From positions 1 to 64,000 of the forward strand of contig CAYXLR010000009.1 of the NCBI GenBank assembly GCA_964466035.1: a stretch of DNA of 64,000 bases. Reading direction: 5' to 3'. The position numbers were made by a program, and so were the translations under genes. Under the pieces are notes generated by a model. The model made no database searches. It saw nothing but the letters and a program-made list of their open reading frames with translations, and had not been told where the DNA came from. Source of the stretch: JANQEA01 sp964466035 (GTDB taxonomy: Bacteria > Bipolaricaulota > Bipolaricaulia > UBA7950 > UBA9294). This document shows, piece after piece, positions 25,580 through 32,420 of this stretch (positions are counted from its first letter, which is position 1; every line of letters begins with the position of its first letter).

Positions 25580-27340
25580 ATGGAACAGCGAATTAAGATG
25601 GAAGACGCTTTCTCGGAAAGCGACGTCAAGATGTACAGCCGCGGAGACGTGATCTCCGGCACGGTGGTCCAAGTCAACGAGACCGAGATCCTCGTCGACA
25701 TCGGCTACAAGTCGGAGGGGATCCTTCCGGCGACCGAGCTCTCTCCGTTCCGGGACGACGGCAAGATCGAGGAGGGAGAGGAGATCGAGGTCCTCGTCAC
25801 GTACATCGACGAAGAGAAGGGGACCGTCTACGCATCCGAGAAGCAAGCGGAATACGAAAAGCGGATCGACGTGCTCGAAGCGGCGTATCGGGCCGGTGAA
25901 GCGGTCGAGGGCGAGGTCGTCAACGAGGTCAAGAGCGCCGGCTATCACGTGAACCTCGACGGGATTCGGGCGTTTCTGCCGGGATCTCACTTGGGAGGCG
26001 ATCTGCCCAGCTCGATCGACGAGCTCCGCGGGCAGCGGATCCAGCTGAAGATCCTCGAGCTCTCGCGGCGCGACAAGAACCTGGTCGTCTCCCACAAGTC
26101 GTACATCAAGGAACAGGAGCGGGAGCGCCGGATGGCCCTGTTCGATTCGCTCGAGAAGGGCCAGGAGATCGACGGAACGATCCGCAGCATCGTCGACTTC
26201 GGCCTGTTCGTGGACATCGGGGGGTTCGAAGGACTAGTCCACCGGTCCGAGATCGCGTGGAAGGACCTCCCCGTCCCGCCGGCGGAGTACAAGGTCGGCG
26301 ACGGAGTCCGGGTCAAGGTGATCGACTTCGACCGGGAGAAGGGGAAGGTCTCTCTGTCGATCAAGCGCCTGCGGCCGAATCCGTGGGAGGGGATCTCCGA
26401 TCGATACCCGGTCGGAGCCCAGGTGACCGGGACCGTCGTCTCCGTCACCGACTTCGGCGCGTTCGTCGAGCTCGAACAGGACGTCGAGGGGCTCGTCCAC
26501 GTGTCCGAGCTGTCCTGGGGGCATCCGGAGAGCCCGAAGGACGTGGTCAGCGAGGGCGACGAGGTCACCGTCCTGGTGCTGAACTGCGACGACGCGGCGC
26601 GGAGGATCAGCCTCTCGCTCCGCCGAACCCAGCGCGATCCGTGGGAGGACGTCGAATCGAAGTACCCGCGGGGCCAAGTGGTCCAGGGCACGGTCACGAA
26701 GCTGACCGACTTCGGCGCGTTCGTCAAGCTCGAGGACGGCGTCGAGGGGCTGGTCCACGTCTCGGAGATCGACTGGGGACACGTCAACCATCCGCGCGAC
26801 GTGCTCGCCGAGGGCGACGAGATCGAGGTCAAGATCCTGAACGCCGATCCGCAGGAGCGGCGGATCTCGCTCTCGATCCGCGAGCTGAAGGACAACCCGT
26901 GGCGGCAGTTCCTCGACCAGCACGCGATCGACGAGATCGTCGAAGGGGAGATCACCGAGATCAAGGACTTCGGCGCGTTCCTTCGGATCACCGACGACGT
27001 GGACGGTCTCATCCACGTGTCGGAGATCAGCGAGGAGCGGATCGCGACGCCGGCGGACGTGCTCGCCATCGGCGACAAGGTCCAGGCGCGGATCATCGGG
27101 ATCAACGAGGAGAAGCGCCAGGTCCGGCTCACGATGCGCAACCTGTTCGGGCCGCCCGAGATTCCGCCGATGTCGCTCGAGGACCGAGAGCGCGACCCGT
27201 CCGGGCGCGGCCGGAAGCGAAGGGATCGCGGACGCGGCAAAGAGCGGGTCGATCGACGGTTCCTCGATGAAGCCGGGCACGAGTCGTTGAGCATGCGAGA
27301 CCTCCTGGGAGAAGCCACGCTCGACGACGAGACCGAATAG
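25580..27340 (+). CDS. rpsA: 30S ribosomal protein S1
   Basis: This 586-residue protein carries six S1 RNA-binding domains. The last four are close repeats sharing the DFGxF(V/L) and GLVH(V)SE pattern. It brings mRNA to the 30S subunit. The ATG at 25580 has AGGTGG 9 bases upstream. A TTG at 25514 would add 22 residues of unusual Trp/Arg-rich sequence and is less likely. The C-terminus is a basic, Arg-rich tail and ends in EATLDDETE. It lies 97 bases after plsC. Confidence 0.93.
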   Translation: MEQRIKMEDAFSESDVKMYSRGDVISGTVVQVNETEILVDIGYKSEGILPATELSPFRDDGKIEEGEEIEVLVTYIDEEKGTVYASEKQAEYEKRIDVLEAAYRAGEAVEGEVVNEVKSAGYHVNLDGIRAFLPGSHLGGDLPSSIDELRGQRIQLKILELSRRDKNLVVSHKSYIKEQERERRMALFDSLEKGQEIDGTIRSIVDFGLFVDIGGFEGLVHRSEIAWKDLPVPPAEYKVGDGVRVKVIDFDREKGKVSLSIKRLRPNPWEGISDRYPVGAQVTGTVVSVTDFGAFVELEQDVEGLVHVSELSWGHPESPKDVVSEGDEVTVLVLNCDDAARRISLSLRRTQRDPWEDVESKYPRGQVVQGTVTKLTDFGAFVKLEDGVEGLVHVSEIDWGHVNHPRDVLAEGDEIEVKILNADPQERRISLSIRELKDNPWRQFLDQHAIDEIVEGEITEIKDFGAFLRITDDVDGLIHVSEISEERIATPADVLAIGDKVQARIIGINEEKRQVRLTMRNLFGPPEIPPMSLEDRERDPSGRGRKRRDRGRGKERVDRRFLDEAGHESLSMRDLLGEATLDDETE

Positions 27341-27374
27341 AAGAGGGATACCACACCGCAAGGAGGGTGCAGGA

Positions 27375-27686
27375 ATGAACAAAGGCGAATTCATCGACCG
27401 CCTGTCGGACAGGACCGGCCTGACGAAGAAGGAGGCGCGGAGGCACCTCGATTCCGTCCTCGATCTCATCCAGGAGACGCTGCTTCAGGGCGAGGAAGTG
27501 AAGCTCGTCGGGTTCGGCAAGTTCGCCGTGCGCGCACGGAAGGCGAGCAGTCGGATCAACCCGCAGACGAAGCGTCCGATCCAGGTGGCGGCCAAGGTCG
27601 TGCCCCTGTTCCGGCCCGGGAAGGAACTGAAGCGGCAGGTCGAGAAGAAGCTCAAGGTCACCGGAAGAGGGGTCGCGAAGAAGTAG
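27375..27686 (+). CDS. HU/IHF-family DNA-binding protein
   Basis: This 103-residue histone-like protein should bend and compact DNA as a dimer. It begins MNKGEFIDRLSDRTGLTKKEA and has the family arm GKFAVRARKASSRINPQT followed by IQVAAKVVPLFRPGKELK. The C-terminal basic tail (VTGRGVAKK) is slightly longer than in HU. HU and IHF-alpha cannot be told apart here. AAGGAGGG lies 7 bases before the ATG, and a terminator hairpin follows 40 bases after the stop. Confidence 0.93.
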   Translation: MNKGEFIDRLSDRTGLTKKEARRHLDSVLDLIQETLLQGEEVKLVGFGKFAVRARKASSRINPQTKRPIQVAAKVVPLFRPGKELKRQVEKKLKVTGRGVAKK

Positions 27687-27727
27687 CACGCCGACCCGAT
27701 TGTCGACCCATCCCCGAGATTTGAACG

Positions 27728-27760
27728 GACGGCGAAGCCGGACGGAGCTTCGCCGTCTTT
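27728..27760 (+). terminator. Rho-independent terminator after the HU/IHF gene
   Basis: GACGGCGAAGC (27728-27738) and GCTTCGCCGTC (27747-27757) form a perfect 11-bp stem around an 8-base loop, followed by TTT. It ends the rightward run and abuts the stop of gmk. Confidence 0.75.
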
Positions 27761-27761
27761 C

Positions 27762-28373
27762 CTATGCGATCCGGAGCCGTTCGGCGGCGACGATCGCGCG
27801 GAGCTCGGCGACGGCGGCCTCCAGATCGTCGTTGATGACCAGGTAGTCGAAGGCGTCGATCGCCTCCATCTCGCGCGCCGCGACCTCCAGCCGGGCGGCG
27901 ATCTCCGCGTCGTTCTCGGTCCCCCGCGCCCTCAGCCTCTCCTCGAGACGTGCCAGCGACGAGGGGACGAGGAAGACGTAGACGACCGTGTGCTCCCCGA
28001 GGCCGGCCCGGCGGACGAGCTTCGCCCCCTCGACGTCGATGTTGAGGATCACGTCGAGACCGCGAGCGACCACGTCGTCGATCTGCGACCTCGACGTCCC
28101 GTAGAGGTCGCCGAGGTACGTGACGTGCTCGGCGAAGTCGCCGCGCTCGATCCGACGGGCGAACTCGTCTCGGCTGACGAACAGGTAGTCGACGCCGTCG
28201 GTTTCGTGCGCCCTCCGGGGGCGCGTCGTGTACGAAACGGAGTATGTCAGGCCGGGGATCCCCTCCATCGCGCGGTTGATCACCGAGTTCTTCCCGGCCC
28301 CGGACGGCCCGGAGACGACGAACGCCAAGCCGTGGCCGATCCCCTTCCGCCGCGCCGTGACGTCACTCGACAT
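27762..28373 (-). CDS. gmk: Guanylate kinase
   Basis: This 203-residue kinase makes GDP from GMP. The P-loop is GPSGAGKNS near residue 20; the Asn after Lys is uncommon, but this position varies in Gmk. YSVSYTTRPRRAHETDGVDYLF, LYGTSRSQID and the DVILNIDVEGAKLVRR segment are standard. Its start overlaps yicC by 11 bases. The yicC-gmk pair is a common bacterial arrangement. Confidence 0.95.
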   Translation of the reverse strand: MSSDVTARRKGIGHGLAFVVSGPSGAGKNSVINRAMEGIPGLTYSVSYTTRPRRAHETDGVDYLFVSRDEFARRIERGDFAEHVTYLGDLYGTSRSQIDDVVARGLDVILNIDVEGAKLVRRAGLGEHTVVYVFLVPSSLARLEERLRARGTENDAEIAARLEVAAREMEAIDAFDYLVINDDLEAAVAELRAIVAAERLRIA

Positions 28374-29226
28374 TCTGGACCTGCTCCCTGAACCGCTCGA
28401 CCGCCAGCTTCATGTCGACGGCGTGCGCCCCGGCCTCGACGTCCCGCACCTTGGCGCCGAGCGTGTTCACCTCGCGGAGCATCTCCTGGCTGAGGAAGTC
28501 GAGCTCCTTGCCGATCGGATCGGTGCTCCGGAGGGCCTCTCGCGCCCGCGACAGGTGCGCCTCGAGCCGAACGATCTCCTCCTGCACGTCGAGCCGCTCC
28601 GCGAGGAGAGCGATCTCCGCCTCGAGCCGAGCGGGATCGACCTTCAGCTCGAGCTGCTTGGCCCGGTCGTTCAGACTGACGCGGTGGGCCGCGAGGATCT
28701 CCGGAACCCGCGCCCGGACCTCGGCGAGGGACGCGCCCAGCTGATCGAGATGCGTCGCCAGAGCCTCGCTCAGGCGCTGGCCCTCGACGTCGCGGCTCGC
28801 GTTCGCGCTCTCCATCGCCGCATCGAGCGCCCGCTCGAGCACGGGCCACAGCTGCTCGTCCTCGATCTGGATCGGCTGGAGCCCGCCCGCCCTCGTCACG
28901 TCCTCCAGCGTCAAGGACGCGGAGAGATGAAGCTCCTCGCTCAGCGACCGCAGCTCTTCGAGGACGTCTTGGGCGAGACGGCGGTCGAACCGGCATTCGG
29001 GGCCGTCCGCGGCCGGTCGCTCCACTGCGATCCAGACGCCGATCTCTCCTCGGGCGAAGACCGTCTTCACCCGCTCTTCGATCCGAGGGAGAAGGTTCGG
29101 GTGATCGTTGAACGAGCGGATCCGCACCGACAGGTACCGATGGTTGAGCGTCCGGATCGTCACCTCGATCCGCCAGCCGTTGTCCTCGACGGTCGCCGTC
29201 CCGAACCCCGTCATGCTTCGGGTCAT
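28363..29226 (-). CDS. yicC: YicC family endoribonuclease/stress protein
   Basis: This 287-residue protein begins MTRSMTGFGTATVED and ends with GKELDFLSQEMLREVNTLGAK and AVDMKLAVERFREQVQNVE, the two hallmark blocks of the YicC family. Family members are reported to have RNA-degrading activity in other bacteria. A long helical region occupies about residues 150-240. ATG at 29226 overlaps the Memo gene's stop (ATGA), so Memo, yicC and gmk form one operon. Confidence 0.92.
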   Translation of the reverse strand: MTRSMTGFGTATVEDNGWRIEVTIRTLNHRYLSVRIRSFNDHPNLLPRIEERVKTVFARGEIGVWIAVERPAADGPECRFDRRLAQDVLEELRSLSEELHLSASLTLEDVTRAGGLQPIQIEDEQLWPVLERALDAAMESANASRDVEGQRLSEALATHLDQLGASLAEVRARVPEILAAHRVSLNDRAKQLELKVDPARLEAEIALLAERLDVQEEIVRLEAHLSRAREALRSTDPIGKELDFLSQEMLREVNTLGAKVRDVEAGAHAVDMKLAVERFREQVQNVE

Positions 29227-30062
29227 GATCCCTCCCCGGTGAACAGGACCGACGCGTAGCCGACGACGGCGCCTCGATCGCCCGTCACGTCTCCCGACGT
29301 CGCGTATCGCACGAGCTCGCCCTTCGTCAGGCCGAGCCGCCGGCAGATCCCGAGCAGCGTCAGGATCGCCCCGGCGCCGCAGATCGACAGCCTTCGCTCG
29401 CGGTAGATCCGATCGAATCCCTCTCCGTCGAGCGCTCGGATCGGTTCGAGCGCCGAGCGATCGAGCTCCCGCGCCGCCGCGTCCGGCTCGTAGTGCGTGA
29501 AGTCGGAGCTCGCCACGACGAGCATCGATCGGCCGTCGATCGCGCTCGCGATCGTCTCCGCGGTCTCCTCGGCATCGGAGAGCGGCATCGACGCCACGCA
29601 CAGCGGGACGATCGGAAGATCGGTTCCCCAGATCGACTGGAGGAACGGAAGCTGCACTTCGACCGAGTGCTCCCGCCCGAACGCCGCATCGGACAGCGGG
29701 ATCCCGGACTCGGCCAGTCGCGCGACCAGCCCGGCGTCGACCGGGGACTGCCCGAGTGGGGTCTCCCAGGCCGTGCAGGCCGAGAGGGAAAGCGGCATCC
29801 CGATCCCGGTGTGGTTCGCTCCCATAAGGACGGCCGCCTCCGGGCGGCCGCGCGTCGCGACCCGCTCGTACCCCGCCGCCGCGACGGCGCCCGAGTACGG
29901 GTAGCCGGCGTGCGGCGCGATCAGCCCGACCGACGAGCCGAGCTTCCGATCCGGCCGCGGGGCGTCCTCCTGGAAGAAGGATTCGACCGTCGCGCGAAGC
30001 ACATCGGGGTTCCCGGGGTAGAAAGCGCCGGCGACGATCGGAGCGCGAACCGTCTCGTTCAT
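29223..30062 (-). CDS. AmmeMemoRadiSam system protein B (Memo family)
   Basis: This 279-residue protein belongs to the Memo family, related in fold to extradiol dioxygenases. Landmarks are VAGAFYPGNPDVLRA, LIAPHAGYPYSGAVAA, VLMGANHTGIG, GREHSVEVQLPFLQ and VVASSDFTHYEP; several His residues could hold a metal. In many genomes it sits beside an AMMECR1 gene and a radical SAM gene, but neither is here. The biochemical role is not established. A TACAAT box lies 6 bases before the ATG, indicating a leaderless mRNA. Confidence 0.88.
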   Translation of the reverse strand: MNETVRAPIVAGAFYPGNPDVLRATVESFFQEDAPRPDRKLGSSVGLIAPHAGYPYSGAVAAAGYERVATRGRPEAAVLMGANHTGIGMPLSLSACTAWETPLGQSPVDAGLVARLAESGIPLSDAAFGREHSVEVQLPFLQSIWGTDLPIVPLCVASMPLSDAEETAETIASAIDGRSMLVVASSDFTHYEPDAAARELDRSALEPIRALDGEGFDRIYRERRLSICGAGAILTLLGICRRLGLTKGELVRYATSGDVTGDRGAVVGYASVLFTGEGS

Positions 30063-30068
30063 GAAGCG

Positions 30069-30098
30069 ATTGTAGCGCCCTCGGACGGGACGGACCAA
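30069..30098 (-). promoter_or_regulatory. Promoter for the Memo-yicC-gmk operon
   Basis: Read leftward: TTGGTC (30093-30098), 18 bases, TACAAT (30069-30074), then 6 bases to the ATG. That places the start site at the A of ATG. Confidence 0.6.
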
Positions 30099-30104
30099 CG
30101 ATTC

Positions 30105-30133
30105 TTGATTCCCTCAGGCCGCTCTCTTACCAT
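30105..30133 (+). promoter_or_regulatory. Promoter for tRNA-Gln
   Basis: TTGATT (30105-30110), 17 bases, TACCAT (30128-30133). The mature tRNA begins 12 bases later. Confidence 0.55.
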
Positions 30134-30144
30134 GGATCGAACCT

Positions 30145-30215
30145 TGGGAGATCGTCTAATGGCAGGACGACAGGCTCTGGCCCTGTTAGTGGGGGTTCGA
30201 ATCCTCCTCTCCCAA
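30145..30215 (+). tRNA. tRNA-Gln(CTG)
   Basis: A full cloverleaf can be drawn. Acceptor TGGGAGA pairs with TCTCCCA (30208-30214), including the U1-A72 pair typical of tRNA-Gln. The D-arm is 30154-30168 with GG in its loop. The anticodon stem ACAGG/CCTGT holds loop CTCTGGC, giving anticodon CTG at 30177-30179. The T-arm GGGGG-TTCGAAT-CCTCC follows. CCA is not encoded. The window also encodes GlnRS. Confidence 0.95.
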
Positions 30216-30260
30216 AACAGAACCCTGAGGGGCGAGTTCTCCTCAGGGTTCTGTTTTGGG
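30211..30260 (+). terminator. 20-bp inverted repeat/terminator overlapping the tRNA-Gln 3' end
   Basis: Bases 30211-30230 and 30241-30260 are perfect reverse complements around a 10-base loop; the right arm contains CTGTTTTGGG. The left arm includes the last bases of the tRNA acceptor strand. It probably terminates the tRNA transcript and may also compete with tRNA folding. Confidence 0.75.
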
Positions 30261-30267
30261 ACGAGGT

Positions 30268-30370
30268 GGTGAGAAGCCCCAAGTCGAGGATAGGAGTTCG
30301 CGAATGCGAACTCCCAAGCAACGGAAGAACCGACGAGCCACTTCCGTTGCCATCCTCCATCTCCCAACCA
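30268..30370. repeat. Structured tandem repeat, unit 1
   Basis: The unit holds a conserved hairpin, GGAGTTCGC/GCGAACTCC (30293-30314). A second stem, GCAACGGAAG/CTTCCGTTGC (30318-30350), follows, then CATCCTCCATCTCCCAACC. A copy lies about 151 bases downstream. The first stem is identical in the copy, while the second changes sequence but stays paired. Confidence 0.75.
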
Positions 30371-30409
30371 CAAGCTCCAGAGGCCGAAGCGCTTCTGGAG
30401 CTTGTGGTT
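30366..30409. repeat. 16-bp hairpin at the end of repeat unit 1
   Basis: Bases 30366-30381 and 30394-30409 (right arm ends CTTGTGGTT) are perfect reverse complements around a 12-base loop and are followed by TGAG. In position it corresponds to the inverted repeat after the tRNA, since both follow a CTCCCAA sequence. Confidence 0.7.
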
Positions 30410-30418
30410 TGAGTGTGG

Positions 30419-30521
30419 GGTGAGAACCCCCAAATCGAGGATAGGAGTTCGCATCAGCGAACTCCCAAGCCGCTGGAGAATCGAACAGCGGCTCCAGCGG
30501 CCATCCTCCATCTCCCAACCA
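30419..30521. repeat. Structured tandem repeat, unit 2
   Basis: This is the second copy of the unit at 30268. It has the same first hairpin (GGAGTTCGC/GCGAACTCC, 30444-30465) and a re-sequenced but perfectly paired second stem (GCCGCTGGAG/CTCCAGCGGC, 30469-30501). It ends with the same CATCCTCCATCTCCCAACC. A 16-bp terminal hairpin like that of unit 1 is absent. Confidence 0.75.
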
Positions 30522-30719
30522 ACAGCTATAACGCAGTTCTCGTCTGGACTTCCGGATTCCACGCCTACTGCTGGCACTCGACAGACCGAGCGTTTCGAGT
30601 GAACTCGCATTGCAACTGCGGCTCACGCGGTCGAATCCGAGCACCAGATGCCCTCTGCACTAATCGCACTTCGGCCGGATCGAATCGCCCCGACCCCGCA
30701 GTGAGTCTGCAGGCATGGC
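30522..30719. other. Gene-free stretch before the islet caspase gene
   Basis: No open frame with coding character is seen. A lone anticodon-arm-like stem (TCGCA-TTGCAAC-TGCGG, 30605-30621) followed by GGTCGAATCC is present, but no D-arm or acceptor stem forms, so it is not called as a tRNA. Confidence 0.4.
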
Positions 30720-31913
30720 CTACAGGTCTGCCTCCATGTCGAACCAGAGCGTCACTTCGACGTCTTGGGCGGAGGTCCCGCTGGTGTGACCTTGCATTTG
30801 GCCTGATCCTGTGAAGCTCGCGCGTACGCCGCCGATCACGATATCGCCCTGCATCGTCCCGGGGGCGTAGTCGCTTTGTGCGTTTGGGAACACCCCATAC
30901 TGCACAGCACCTTCGGCGTCCATCGAAGCATGAAGCTCGATCGACCCGAGCGGCGGGAGGATCGGAACGACGATTCGAATCGAGACGTGTGCGCTCCCTC
31001 GCCCGCGCGCTGGATCGGCTTGAACACTGTAGTCACAGCTTGCCCGATACTCCCCGGACACTGAATCAAGTTCGAGGGTCACGTTGCAGGAAGCACTCCC
31101 GGCCGCGACTCCGCTTGCTGAGACGCCCGTAACGCCCGTTATGCTGCCAGAGACGGCTAGCGATGTGATCGCTGGAGCCGGCGGCGCAGCTGCTTCAGCG
31201 ATATCGAGGTCGTCGTCACGTCCTACGTCCGCAGGCGACCAGAGATGAGGAGTCTGACCCAGCTTCGAGACTTGACCGTACCACCACACGTGCTCAGCAT
31301 TCTCGAACGCCGCCCGCACTCCCGTTGCTCCGCCGCTTATCGCTGTAGCGAGTGCAACGCTGAAAGGCGACTCGTAGACACTCCCCTTACGTGTCTCATC
31401 CTCCCCGCACGAGGCAACGACCCACGTATCCGCGCCTACTTCTCCGCTGGCCACGCCAGCGTAGCAGCTATCTAGGATGAGAACTTTCGTTCCTGGCACT
31501 TGCCGGAAGTAGTCGTATCCCAGGAGTGCCTTGTCTTCACCTTCGCCCCACGGCATCATGGCGGTTCTCGATCCGTGGCCCACGTAGTAGAAGATGAACA
31601 CGTCGTCGGCGTTAAGCCCGGATGTGAGCGAAGAGAGCCGCACATAGAGATCGGTCGCTGAGTTCTCCCAAGCCTGCACGAACGCGATGTTCGGCGGCTC
31701 GATGCTCCACCCGCTCTTGAACGCATTGTCAATCCTGCTCGCTGCGCTGTAGAAGGCACCTCGCTCCGGATTCTGCCCAAGCACGTCGAAATTGCCGTCT
31801 CCCACCAGGATGAACGCGTAGACCTCGCCTTGTGCCACCACTCCGGCCGTCAATGGGACGAGCAAGGCTATCGCCACGAGTAGGATTCCTTTCGGCACAG
31901 ATTCTGCACTCAC
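30720..31913 (-). CDS. Exported caspase-like cysteine protease
   Basis: This 397-residue protein has a signal peptide (residues about 8-28, ILLVAIALLVPLTAG) and a caspase/peptidase C14-like fold. The catalytic His is in YYVGHGSRT (His113) and the Cys in ILDSCYAG (Cys150). Residues about 245-397 form a beta-rich C-terminal domain of unknown type with little charge. The GTG start at 31913 is fixed by AAGGAGG 7 bases upstream. Base composition is visibly lower in GC and codon use less biased than in the neighbours, suggesting acquisition. It lies between repeats resembling the tRNA-Gln 3' end. Its target and activation are unknown. Confidence 0.85.
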   Translation of the reverse strand: MSAESVPKGILLVAIALLVPLTAGVVAQGEVYAFILVGDGNFDVLGQNPERGAFYSAASRIDNAFKSGWSIEPPNIAFVQAWENSATDLYVRLSSLTSGLNADDVFIFYYVGHGSRTAMMPWGEGEDKALLGYDYFRQVPGTKVLILDSCYAGVASGEVGADTWVVASCGEDETRKGSVYESPFSVALATAISGGATGVRAAFENAEHVWWYGQVSKLGQTPHLWSPADVGRDDDLDIAEAAAPPAPAITSLAVSGSITGVTGVSASGVAAGSASCNVTLELDSVSGEYRASCDYSVQADPARGRGSAHVSIRIVVPILPPLGSIELHASMDAEGAVQYGVFPNAQSDYAPGTMQGDIVIGGVRASFTGSGQMQGHTSGTSAQDVEVTLWFDMEADL

Positions 31914-31972
31914 TGCTATCCCTCCTTGGAGCAACTTTGCATAGGCCCGCCCGGAATCGCGCGATCGAGGCC

Positions 31973-32002
31973 AGTCTATCTTATCTCGAATCGCGGACGC
32001 AA
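31973..32002 (-). promoter_or_regulatory. Candidate promoter for the islet caspase gene
   Basis: Read leftward: TTGCGT (31997-32002), 18 bases, TAGACT (31973-31978), about 60 bases before the GTG start. Confidence 0.4.
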
Positions 32003-32357
32003 TTGACGGCATACTTCATCGCCCGGATACGCTTGCCGATGACTGACCTTCATCCCGGAAGCTGTTCCATTGATAGGTTGTCAATCGACTGTGTTTCGCG
32101 TCTACGGGCAGAGTGATCGGCATGGGCAGTCGAGGTTCCTGGTAGCCAAGAGCATCTGTGGCGCAAGACATGTCGGAACGCAGCCGCTGTCGCCATCCGG
32201 ACAGGAACTCGGCGGACTCAAGGCTCACGTGTGCAGAAGTTCTAAACCTGTCCACCTCTCCCAACCACTCTGCGGGGTTCCCCTGTGGTAGACCCTCTTC
32301 CTACTGCTTTGAGTGCTGTGTGCTTCGAAGATGTCGGCGGTTCGAGCGCCGCGAAAA
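32003..32357. other. Gene-free stretch between the caspase gene and the CARDB operon
   Basis: No convincing gene is visible on either strand. Composition remains lower in GC than the surroundings. The stretch contains a tRNA-Gln-end-like sequence (32251-32268). Near its end is CGGCGGTTCGAGCGCCG, which resembles a tRNA T-arm but is out of register for one. Confidence 0.5.
32251..32268 (+). repeat. tRNA-Gln 3'-end-like sequence at the far side of the islet
   Basis: TCCACCTCTCCCAA (32251-32264) matches 13 of 14 bases of the tRNA-Gln 3' end TCCTCCTCTCCCAA (30202-30215). It continues as CTCCCAACCAC, identical to 30361-30371 in repeat unit 1. It could mark the outer boundary of an inserted segment. 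Confidence 0.5.
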
Positions 32358-32359
32358 CC

Positions 32360-32391
32360 ACAGGGAGCGTCCCGCGTGAGACGCTCCCTGT
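32360..32391. terminator. Terminator of the CARDB operon (bidirectional hairpin)
   Basis: ACAGGGAGCGTC and GACGCTCCCTGT form a perfect 12-bp stem around an 8-base loop. It lies 30 bases after the stop of the leftward operon, where GGTTTTC follows. A better T tract (TTTTCGTTTT) follows in the rightward direction. Confidence 0.7.
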
Positions 32392-32420
32392 TTTCGTTTT
32401 CCCCAAAGGCGCCCGGATCC

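Noticed and set aside
27762..28373. Gmk inactivated by Asn after the P-loop Lys
   Set aside because: This position is variable in bacterial Gmk (Ser or Gly), and the remaining nucleotide-binding residues are intact.
30268..30521. CRISPR array
   Set aside because: There are only two long units with internal hairpins, no short regular repeats and spacers, and no cas genes in the window.
30570..30650. tRNA-Cys-like anticodon arm (TCGCA-TTGCAAC-TGCGG) with GGTCGAATCC after it
   Set aside because: Only the anticodon stem forms. The T-loop lacks one base, no D-arm exists and the acceptor ends do not pair over more than four bases.
32300..32362. tRNA-like 3' half (CGGCGGTTCGAGCGCCG then GCGAAAACCA)
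   Set aside because: The T-loop is out of register for a real T-arm, and no matching acceptor 5' strand, D-arm or anticodon arm is found upstream. At most it is a decayed fragment.
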